Shown in pieces: positions 1-5,241 of a stretch of DNA of 5,330 nt (the first letter of the stretch is position 1; each line of letters opens with the position of its first letter). The stretch comes from JBHEKP01 sp041859375 (lineage in GTDB: Bacteria > Hydrogenedentota > Hydrogenedentia > Hydrogenedentales > CAITNO01), in assembly GCA_041859375.1 (NCBI GenBank), contig JBHEKP010000260.1:1-5330 (forward strand), given 5' to 3'. The translations under genes and the position numbers were made by a program. Below the pieces are notes generated by a model. That model had not been told where the DNA came from. It ran no database searches and saw nothing but the letters and a program-made list of their open reading frames with translations.

Positions 1-823
1 CAAAGTCGCCGCCCAGGGCGGATTCCAGCGCGGCGATGAGCAGCACGTTGTAGGTGGTGCCGTACTCCCAGTAGCTCGGGCCCTCCACATACACGCCGTC
101 GGGCTGGTAGGTGCGCATCGCATACGGCAGCCCGTCCAGGGAGCGGGTGATCACCCGCTCCGCGAGCGCCGGCTCGTGTTCCAGCAGCGCCAGCGCGCCG
201 AAGGCCATGCCGCCGTTGCAGACCTGGTTCCAGTTGTTGTCGCGCCGCGCCCAGCTGTCGTTCCCGGACATGGAGGGGCCGATGCCCTTTTCCAGTATGG
301 CCGCGCGGATGCGCGCCTCCCGCTCCGGCGAAAGAAGCGGCAGCAACCAGTCGTAGCCCAGGGCCAGCGCGGCGGTCATCTCGGCGGTGTCCAGAAAGTG
401 CGAAGGGTTCCAGTTCTGGAAGACCGCCGCAGCGTCCATTTCCACCATGGCCCGTTCGGCATATTTCTGCTCCCCCGTCATGCGGTGCGCGAAGGCCAGG
501 TTCAGCACCCGCTTGAGCGCCTCGCGCGACACGGAAAGCAGCCGCTTGCCCTCCTTCTTGTAGGTGACCGGGGGCTCCGCAAGCAGGGAGTCGGCGTACT
601 GGCGCACGAGGGCGAACACCGCCCCCGCCGTCTCGTTTTTCCCGATGCGCCTGCGCAGCTTGTCCGCGTCCGCGTCGCTCATCAGCAGGCGCGGATGGGG
701 CGCGGCGGCGGCGATGCGCGACACCACCTCCGGGTTGACCGGCAGTTCCGTTTTTTCCGCAGCGGCGGCCAGGCACAATGCCGCACACACCAAAAGGAAA
801 CCGCACACACACCTGCACGTCAT
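1..823 (-). CDS. Exported heparinase II/III-like polysaccharide lyase (N-terminal part, cut by left window edge)
   Basis: Translating the minus strand from ATG at 823 gives an open frame of 274 codons running off the left edge, so the C-terminal part is missing. AAGGAG lies 7 nt before the ATG. Residues 1-22 form a signal peptide ending Ala-Ala-Ala-Ala before Glu-Lys. It has five cysteines but no proper lipobox. The mature start (HPRLLMSDADADKLRRRI, about 43-60) is the usual opening of heparinase II/III-like proteins. It is followed by helices of the alpha/alpha toroid: an FLDTAEMTAALALGYDWLLP segment near 143-162, an NNWNQVCNGGM segment at 196-206 and PDGVYVEGPSYWEYGTTY at 241-258. In the family, the conserved Asn/His region and a Tyr of the last segment belong to the active-site cleft; which Tyr is catalytic here (251, 254 or 258) cannot be settled. 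The expected reaction is beta-elimination of uronate-containing glycans outside the cytoplasm; the substrate is unknown. It starts 26 nt after the sulfatase stop, so it is in the same operon. Confidence 0.85.
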   Translation of the reverse strand, partial: MTCRCVCGFLLVCAALCLAAAAEKTELPVNPEVVSRIAAAAPHPRLLMSDADADKLRRRIGKNETAGAVFALVRQYADSLLAEPPVTYKKEGKRLLSVSREALKRVLNLAFAHRMTGEQKYAERAMVEMDAAAVFQNWNPSHFLDTAEMTAALALGYDWLLPLLSPEREARIRAAILEKGIGPSMSGNDSWARRDNNWNQVCNGGMAFGALALLEHEPALAERVITRSLDGLPYAMRTYQPDGVYVEGPSYWEYGTTYNVLLIAALESALGGDF

Positions 824-849
824 GGAAGCGCTCCTTCCCTTGTCATAGC

Positions 850-2301
850 CTATTTTTTGTACTCCGGATTGGGGGGCGGCATGACCGCGCCCACATCCTT
901 GCGCCATGCGCGCAGTGTTTCCAGCATTTTTGCCGCCCGTTCGGGCTGTTCCGCCGCGAGGTTTTTGGCCTCGCCCGCATCCTCCGCGAGGTTGTACAGC
1001 TCCAGGTCGCCGAACTCATAGTTCTCGATGAGCTTCCAGCAACCCTCGCGCACCGCGCCGCCGGGGCGGCCCCCCTGGTTGGCGAAGTGGGGGTAATGCC
1101 AGAACAGGGCGCGGTCCGGCCCCTTCCCCCGCGGGTTTTTCAGCAGCCCCGAAAGGTCCGCGCCGTCCAGGTCGCGGATGCCCGCACCGGCGGGGTCCAC
1201 CCCCGCCAGGGCGCAGCAGGTGGGCAGAAAGTCCACGCTCGACACGGGCGCGGCGCACACGCCCCCGGGCCGGACGCCCCCCGGCCAGGCGACAATCAGC
1301 GGCTCGCGGATGCCGCCCTCGTGGAGGAAGCCCTTGCCGTCGCGCAGGGGCGCGTTGGTGGTGGCGGGGGTGTGCGCGAAGTTGCCCTCATGCACCGCCA
1401 GCCCGCCGTTGTCGGAGAAGAAAAAGATCACCGTGTCGTCCGCGATGCCGCACTTTTCCAGCGCCGCCACGACGCGCCCGACGCTGTCGTCCACGGACTC
1501 GACCATGGCGGCGTAGTGCGCGTTGTTCTGCTGTCCCGGCGCGGGCGGGTTCGCCTTGATCTTCGCCTCGTATTTGGCCACCTTGTCCGGCTTCGCCTCG
1601 ATGGGCACATGCACCGAGTAGTGGCAGAAGTTGAGGAAGAAGGGCTTGTCCCTGTTGGCCTCAATGAAACGGCACGCCTCGTCCGTGAGCCGGTCGGCGA
1701 GGTACTCGCCCTTGTGGCTGCCCTCCAGCGGCGGGTTGCCGTCCCATTCCGGCCAGTAGAAGCTCTTGGGCATGCCGCTGGCGCCGCCGCCCGCGTTGAA
1801 TTCGAAGCCCTGATCCTCCGGCGCGAAGCCCTTCCCGCCCAGGTGCCACTTGCCCACATGGCCCGTGGCGTAGCCCGCGCCGCGCAGTGCCTCGGCGATG
1901 GTCACCTCCTCCAGCGCCAGCGCGTCGCCGTAGGGCGCCGTGAGCACCGGCGAGTCCGGCGGGCTCAGGGTGCCCTTCAGGAAGTTGGTGACGCCGGTGC
2001 GCGCCGGATACTTGCCCGACATGATGCTGGCCCGCGTGGGCGAGCACACGGGGCACGCGGCGTAGGCGTCGGTGAAGCGCAGGCCCGACGCGGCCAGCCG
2101 GTCTATGTGCGGCGTTTCGTGGAGGATGCTGCCGAAGCAGCCCACGTCCGCCCAGCCCATGTCGTCAATCAGGATGAATACGATGTTCGGCGGGCGCTTC
2201 GCCGACTGCGCCCGCGCCGCCGCGCCCAGTCCCGCCAGCCCCAGCGCGCCCGCGCCAAGACACCCCAAAAACGCGCGCCGTCCCGTGGGTCCTTCCCTCA
2301 T
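850..2301 (-). CDS. Tat-exported sulfatase, type I (S1, formylglycine-dependent, Cys type)
   Basis: This 483-residue sulfatase hydrolyses sulfate esters, probably on polysaccharide, outside the cytoplasm. The start at 2301 is preferred over the in-frame ATG at 2391. AGGAGG lies 4 nt upstream of 2301, and the protein then begins with a twin-arginine signal (TGRRAFLG at 6-13, hydrophobic stretch, Ala-Arg-Ala near 31). The longer form adds only Arg/Pro-rich residues antisense-like in composition. Catalytic landmarks are all present: Asp46-Asp47 in NIVFILIDDMGW (metal), Cys86 in CSPTR with the following SGKYPARTG (Cys converted to formylglycine), GKWH at 150-153, His231 in HVP, Asp297-Asn298 in FSDNGG (metal) and Lys323 in RDGKG. 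Length is normal for the family, and the C-terminal subdomain (WKLIENYEFGDLELYNLAEDAGE) is intact. No formylglycine-generating enzyme is in the window. The ATG overlaps the upstream stop by 4 nt. Subfamily and sulfated substrate cannot be read from sequence alone. Confidence 0.96.
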   Translation of the reverse strand: MREGPTGRRAFLGCLGAGALGLAGLGAAARAQSAKRPPNIVFILIDDMGWADVGCFGSILHETPHIDRLAASGLRFTDAYAACPVCSPTRASIMSGKYPARTGVTNFLKGTLSPPDSPVLTAPYGDALALEEVTIAEALRGAGYATGHVGKWHLGGKGFAPEDQGFEFNAGGGASGMPKSFYWPEWDGNPPLEGSHKGEYLADRLTDEACRFIEANRDKPFFLNFCHYSVHVPIEAKPDKVAKYEAKIKANPPAPGQQNNAHYAAMVESVDDSVGRVVAALEKCGIADDTVIFFFSDNGGLAVHEGNFAHTPATTNAPLRDGKGFLHEGGIREPLIVAWPGGVRPGGVCAAPVSSVDFLPTCCALAGVDPAGAGIRDLDGADLSGLLKNPRGKGPDRALFWHYPHFANQGGRPGGAVREGCWKLIENYEFGDLELYNLAEDAGEAKNLAAEQPERAAKMLETLRAWRKDVGAVMPPPNPEYKK

Positions 2302-3446
2302 CGTGCCTCCTCTTCTCCGGGAACACCGGGGATGTGCAGGCCCGGACATCCCGGAAGCGTGGGGATGACGCGGTCGCAGGCCACGGCCCACATCTCCCAG
2401 CCGCCGTCTATGTAATTGTCATTTCCGGGCCGTCCGCAGGCCTGCGCGAAGAGCATCCATTCCCCCCCGATCCGGTACAGCGCCGGGGTGGCGACATGGT
2501 AAAGCGTGCGGTCGTCGTACAGCCCGCGCCATTGCGTTTGCAGCATCGTGTCCAGGTCGATCTGTTTCCAGCCCCTGACGGGGTCGGTGCTGACCGCCAG
2601 TCCGGGCCGCCAGCGCACGCCGTGCTCCACGCCCACCTCGATGCACAGCACGTAGAGGTTGTCCACCTTCAGAATCTGGTGCCATTCGTAGTAGGCGTTG
2701 GGTGTGGACGCAAAAATCTGTCCCATGCCGCGCGGGTCGCCGTGGTTGAACTGGCGGGTCCAGTTTTTCCCGTCGCGCGAGGTGGCCAGACGGAGGCCGG
2801 GCAGGACGCCATCCTTCCCCCGGTAGGAGTAGTACATGCGCCAGTCCCAGCAGTTCCCCCCGGCGTTCCACTCGCGCATGACCGCCGCCTGGGAGGCCAT
2901 CTCCTCGTGGTACGGCGCGGCCGGTTCCGGGGCCAGCACCGGCGCGCCGCCGTGCCGGACAATGGCCGCCCGGGTCACGGACGAATACCCGTCATCGCCC
3001 GCCGGACAGACCGCCAGGCCAATCCGGTCCTGCACCGTGCCCGTGGTGCCGGAGTAGTAAATGTAATAGGCGTCCTCCTCGGGGATGTACAGCACCGTGT
3101 CGAGTCGGATGCTGCCCGAGTCCCAGCCCTTTTCGGCGGGCAGAAATATGGGGTTGGCCCCGTCCTGGTGCCAGCGATAGGGGTCCGTTTCCTCCGCCCA
3201 GGCCTTGCCAATGGCCGCCGTGTTGCGGTTTGACGCGGGCACCGCGCCGTAGAACATGATCAGCCGCCCCGGTGCCTTCGGATTGGGCAGGATGCATGGC
3301 TCCTCAATCTGCTGTGACATCCATTCATGGTCCGCCCGCGCCAGCACCACCTCGCCGCGCACCGTGTCCCCGTCCCCGGCCCATGCAACACCCGCCGAAA
3401 GGAGGAGCAGCACGGCGCATGCCGCCATTGGAACAATCCCCCTCAT
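2298..3446 (-). CDS. Secreted five-bladed beta-propeller protein, GH43/GH130-like glycosidase superfamily
   Basis: The product is 382 residues. AAGGAG lies 8 nt before the ATG, and a clear Sec signal peptide (residues 1-23, MRGIVPMAACAVLLLLSAGVAWA) fixes the start. The mature part shows repeated beta-blade patterns: RLIMFYGAV (61-69), AYYIYYSGTTG followed by DRIGLAV (126-146), WRMYYSYRG then GLRLATSRDGKNW (202-229), a YVLCIEVG strand then RPGLAVSTDPVRGW (264-293), and ATPALYRIGGEWMLFAQ (319-335). This alternation of a short Tyr-rich strand with an 'x-LA-S-DG-x-W' strand is typical of the GH32/43/68/117/130 propeller superfamily. The role is probably exo- or endo-hydrolysis of, or binding to, an extracellular glycan. 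I cannot place the catalytic acid pair (Asp39, Asp116, Glu181/182 and Glu270 are candidates), so a non-catalytic role remains possible. The last ~20 residues are Pro/Gly-rich and do not look like part of the fold. It overlaps its neighbours on both sides by 4 nt. Confidence 0.75.
   Translation of the reverse strand: MRGIVPMAACAVLLLLSAGVAWAGDGDTVRGEVVLARADHEWMSQQIEEPCILPNPKAPGRLIMFYGAVPASNRNTAAIGKAWAEETDPYRWHQDGANPIFLPAEKGWDSGSIRLDTVLYIPEEDAYYIYYSGTTGTVQDRIGLAVCPAGDDGYSSVTRAAIVRHGGAPVLAPEPAAPYHEEMASQAAVMREWNAGGNCWDWRMYYSYRGKDGVLPGLRLATSRDGKNWTRQFNHGDPRGMGQIFASTPNAYYEWHQILKVDNLYVLCIEVGVEHGVRWRPGLAVSTDPVRGWKQIDLDTMLQTQWRGLYDDRTLYHVATPALYRIGGEWMLFAQACGRPGNDNYIDGGWEMWAVACDRVIPTLPGCPGLHIPGVPGEEEAR
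2306..2311 (-). promoter_or_regulatory. Ribosome-binding site of the sulfatase
   Basis: AGGAGG reads on the minus strand 4 nt before the ATG at 2301. It lies inside the last codons of the propeller gene. It decides the sulfatase start in favour of the Tat-signal form and supports re-initiation across the ATGA overlap. Confidence 0.8.
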
Positions 3447-4543
3447 GGCCGGTTCTCCTTGCCTGCCTTTGCGCGCAGCGAGGCGGCGCGGTCGAAGATC
3501 TCGGCGCGGGAAATGCCCGCCGCGTCGTACATGGCGAAGATGTTTTCGTCGGGCGTTTCCGGGGGGACGGTGTGGGACGCGGCGAGGATGTAGCCGCCGC
3601 CGTCGGTGGTCATGTCGGCGATGAGCCGCTCCGTGGCGCGGCGCACCTCAGCGGCGGTGCCGTTGGGCAGCACACCCTGGGTGTCCACGCCGCCCATGAA
3701 GGACAGGTGCGCGCCGAACTCGCCCTTCAGTGAGGCGGGCTCCATGCCGGGGCAGTTGCACTGGATCGGGTTGAGCACGGACACGCCGATTTCGATGAGG
3801 TCGGGGATGATGGCGCGGAGCGCGCCGCAGCAGTGGTGGGCCACGGGCAGGCCGTGGCGCAGGCCCACGTCGGCGGACCGTTTCAGGTGCGGCTTCACCA
3901 GTTCGCGCCAAAGTTCCGGGCTCATCATGAGCGCCTGCTGCCCCGCCACATCGTCGCCCAGCCAGAGCCAGTCCGCGTCAAAGCGCTCGCACGCCGCAAC
4001 GGAAAGCATCACCGAAAAATCGCCGCAGCGGCCCAGCATCCTGTCCGCAAGGCCGGGGTTGGCGGCGAGGTCGAGCAGGGTGTCCTCCATCCCCCGCAGC
4101 CGCCAGTACATCTCGAAGACGCAGGGCGACACGTCCACGCCGATGAAGGCGTCGCCCCGGTCCGCCAGCAGCGGTGTCATGCGCCCGAGCAGGAATTCCA
4201 GGTGCTCCGCCGGAAAGCGGTACCGCTCCACCTCCTCCGGCGCGAGGCCCGCCAGCGGAAACTCCGCAATCTGGTTGAAGCCGTCGCGGCGCAGCCAGCG
4301 CACGCCCCAGAAGTCGGTGTGCCCCTCGCCGTCGTGGTCGTGGACAATCCCCTCCATGGCGTAATTGTTGTTCACCCAGGTCTGGCGGATGTCGTTTCCC
4401 ATCGCCTCGCCCACCAGCGCGGGCGGGATTTCCAGCAGCGCCGCGAGGCGCGCCGCCGTGGACGGGTGAAACCACATGAACACCGGCACCCGGTCCGTCT
4501 TCTCCCGCCGCAGCGCGGCAGCCACCCGTTCGCGCGAATTCAT
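3443..4543 (-). CDS. URO-D/MtaA-type protein (corrinoid methyltransferase-like uroporphyrinogen decarboxylase family)
   Basis: This is the first gene of the operon, 366 residues with no signal peptide, so cytoplasmic. The start at 4543 fits the family opening MNSRERVAAALRREKTDRVPV and has AAAGGA 7 nt upstream. An in-frame ATG at 4597 lacks a well-spaced ribosome site and would add an Arg/Gly-rich tail. Family landmarks in order: TDRVPVF (16-22), TDFWGVRW (76-83), DADWLWLGDDVAGQ (189-202), SPELWRELVKPHLK (208-221), VAHHCCGAL (234-242), EIGVSVLNPIQ (251-261), SFMGGVDTQGVLP (281-293) and GGGYILAASHTVPPETPDENI (315-335). His237-x-Cys239-Gly matches the zinc-ligand motif of MtaA/CmuA-type methyltransferases, which move methyl groups from corrinoid proteins to thiols. 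No third Cys is visible in the GGVD region, where other zinc-linked members may have one. True heme-pathway HemE is unlikely given this motif and the context. No corrinoid protein is encoded in the window. The actual substrate is unknown. Confidence 0.85.
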   Translation of the reverse strand: MNSRERVAAALRREKTDRVPVFMWFHPSTAARLAALLEIPPALVGEAMGNDIRQTWVNNNYAMEGIVHDHDGEGHTDFWGVRWLRRDGFNQIAEFPLAGLAPEEVERYRFPAEHLEFLLGRMTPLLADRGDAFIGVDVSPCVFEMYWRLRGMEDTLLDLAANPGLADRMLGRCGDFSVMLSVAACERFDADWLWLGDDVAGQQALMMSPELWRELVKPHLKRSADVGLRHGLPVAHHCCGALRAIIPDLIEIGVSVLNPIQCNCPGMEPASLKGEFGAHLSFMGGVDTQGVLPNGTAAEVRRATERLIADMTTDGGGYILAASHTVPPETPDENIFAMYDAAGISRAEIFDRAASLRAKAGKENRP

Positions 4544-4550
4544 GGCACGG

Positions 4551-4556
4551 TCCTTT
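4551..4556 (-). promoter_or_regulatory. Ribosome-binding site of the URO-D-like gene
   Basis: AAAGGA on the minus strand with a 7-nt spacer to ATG at 4543. It is the only well-placed site and decides the start against the upstream ATG at 4597, where the nearest GGAG is about 12 nt away. Confidence 0.7.
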
Positions 4557-4559
4557 CTC

Positions 4560-4589
4560 GCGCCGCGGGCCTTCCCGTGCGGGCGGCGC
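4560..4589 (-). promoter_or_regulatory. GC-rich leader hairpin next to the first ribosome-binding site
   Basis: In the leftward transcript GCGCCGC (4589-4583) can pair with GCGGCGC (4566-4560) across a 16-nt loop. The stem ends 3 nt before the AAAGGA ribosome-binding site of the first operon gene, so it could influence translation start. Seven GC pairs arise easily by chance in DNA this rich in G and C, so the role is uncertain. Confidence 0.3.
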
Positions 4590-4627
4590 CCCCCCATGAG
4601 AGCAAATCACTCCGGGGAAAAGCAATC

Positions 4628-4641
4628 GGGGGGATCCCCCC
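4628..4641. repeat. 14-bp perfect palindrome in the operon leader
   Basis: GGGGGGATCCCCCC is perfectly self-complementary and lies about 85 bp before the first start codon. A hairpin would have a very tight loop. It could be an operator half-site pair or simply a G/C run; no T-tract follows directly on either strand, so a terminator is not supported. Confidence 0.4.
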
Positions 4642-4735
4642 TAATCGCCGGGTAAAAAAGCGTCTCCAGAGTCGGCATTTCCAAGGAGCCGCATGATGCC
4701 GCCCTTCTTTGCCCCAACGGGGCTGCGCAACAAAG

Positions 4736-4777
4736 CCCAAGGTTGGCCGCAGCCTGAAGGGCTCGGCCTACCTTGGG
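4736..4777. repeat. Hairpin A of the composite repeat
   Basis: Stem CCCAAGGT/ACCTTGGG (8 bp), a T-T mismatch, then GGCC/GGCC, a further G-C pair, a one-base C bulge, AGCC/GGCT and loop TGAAG. The first three bases are shared with the 28-bp arm. Layout matches hairpin B read on the opposite strand. Confidence 0.8.
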
Positions 4778-4796
4778 AACAGGACACCCCACCCGG

Positions 4797-4834
4797 GCTA
4801 CCCTGAAGGGGTTGCGCAATCCCTACAGGATAGC
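4797..4834. repeat. Central imperfect palindrome of the composite repeat
   Basis: GCTA pairs with TAGC, CCTG with CAGG and AGGG with CCCT around the perfect palindrome TTGCGCAA (4812-4819). The only unpaired or wobble positions are C-A, A-A and G-T. Its centre is the centre of the entire 211-bp element. Confidence 0.75.
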
Positions 4835-4855
4835 GTGGTTATATGGTCCGCCTTA

Positions 4856-4896
4856 CCCCAGGCAGCCCGGCCCCTTCGGGGCAGGACAGCCTGGGG
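4856..4896. repeat. Hairpin B of the composite repeat
   Basis: CCCCAGGC (4856-4863) pairs perfectly with GCCTGGGG (4889-4896). Read on the minus strand the order is: 8-bp stem, T-T mismatch, 4-bp stem GTCC/GGGC with one wobble, a mismatch, then GCCCC/GGGGC closing on a GAA loop. Compared with hairpin A, the stem bases differ but pairing is kept. Confidence 0.8.
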
Positions 4897-5135
4897 CTTT
4901 GTTGCGCAGCCCCGTTGGGGCATCAAAACGGAGACGGTGCTCTTGTCCGGCAATCCCAGACCCAGTAATTGTGCATTTGCCGACGGCGATGGTCCGTGTA
5001 ATCGTTCCTTCACCCTGCCGGTATTTTCAGTCCTTTTGGGCTGACACATGCCGCGTCCATGTTACATCGGTTTGGATTGCCCCTGGCAGATGGATTTTCC
5101 CACCTTATCCGGCGATTCAGGTTGCCGCAAAACGC

Positions 5136-5165
5136 TTGAACAGGGCGTTCCGCCTGCCGTATGAT
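5136..5165 (+). promoter_or_regulatory. Putative sigma-70-type promoter, rightward
   Basis: TTGAAC (5136-5141) and TATGAT (5160-5165) are separated by 18 bp; each box matches consensus at four or five of six positions. A transcript would start near 5172 and run out of the window to the right, divergent from the operon. A TATGAT box stands out in such GC-rich DNA. No gene start is clear in the remaining 160 bp. Confidence 0.5.
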
Positions 5166-5169
5166 CATT

Positions 5170-5187
5170 CCCTGAGGAAAGTCAGGG
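5170..5187 (+). other. Small hairpin at the predicted 5' end of the rightward transcript
   Basis: CCCTGA (5170-5175) pairs with TCAGGG (5182-5187) around loop GGAAAG. It sits right where transcription from the predicted promoter would begin, so it might cap or stabilise the RNA. Short enough to be chance. Confidence 0.3.
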
Positions 5188-5210
5188 GCCATTCCAACCA
5201 GTCCGCCGCA

Positions 5211-5241
5211 GGGCCGCGCTTTTTTATTTTTTGCGCGGCCC
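5211..5241. repeat. Perfect 9-bp GC hairpin with T6-A-T6 loop
   Basis: GGGCCGCGC (5211-5219) and GCGCGGCCC (5233-5241) are perfect inverted copies around a 13-base loop of T6-A-T6. The T-tract is inside the loop and not after the stem, so it is not a standard intrinsic terminator on either strand. It lies about 40 nt into the predicted rightward transcript. Confidence 0.6.

Larger units (their letters stand above)
4711..4921. repeat. 211-bp composite palindromic repeat (REPIN/MITE-like)
   Basis: Bases 4711-4738 and 4894-4921 are perfect 28-bp inverted copies; each begins, read inward, GCCCCAACGGGGC and ends CAAAGCCC. Inward of each arm sits a hairpin of matching layout (4736-4777 and 4856-4896), and a 38-nt imperfect palindrome (4797-4834) occupies the middle. 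The midpoint of the arms (4816) and that of the inner palindrome (4815.5) coincide, so the whole block is one large imperfect palindrome, or two diverged copies of a ~100-bp unit head to head. GCGCAA recurs in both arms and at the centre, and CCTGAAGGG-like loops recur in three places. Frames through it on both strands start with the same peptide MPQRGCATKP, a by-product of the symmetry and not a sign of coding. No target-site duplication is evident at its edges. It lies between the operon and whatever is to the right, and may be transcribed as leader if the operon promoter is farther out. Confidence 0.85.

Noticed and set aside
2302..2391. Longer sulfatase start at 2391
   Set aside because: It adds 30 Arg/Pro-rich residues ahead of a clean Tat signal, whereas ATG at 2301 has AGGAGG 4 nt upstream.
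778..2415. Long plus-strand open frame (545 codons) opposite the sulfatase
   Set aside because: It is the antisense of a well-supported sulfatase, is full of Arg/Ala/Val/His low-complexity sequence, and has no recognisable domain; an artefact of high GC.
5082..5100. Sigma-54 promoter-like TGGCAGATGGATTTT
   Set aside because: The essential GC of the -12 element is missing.
5174..5220. GAGGAAAGTC, identical to the start of the conserved core of RNase P RNA
   Set aside because: The following bases do not continue the motif (CCGGGCUCC expected), and the predicted promoter is too close upstream to leave room for helices P1-P3.
5211..5241. Intrinsic terminator
   Set aside because: The T-tract is in the loop, and neither strand has a U-run after the stem.
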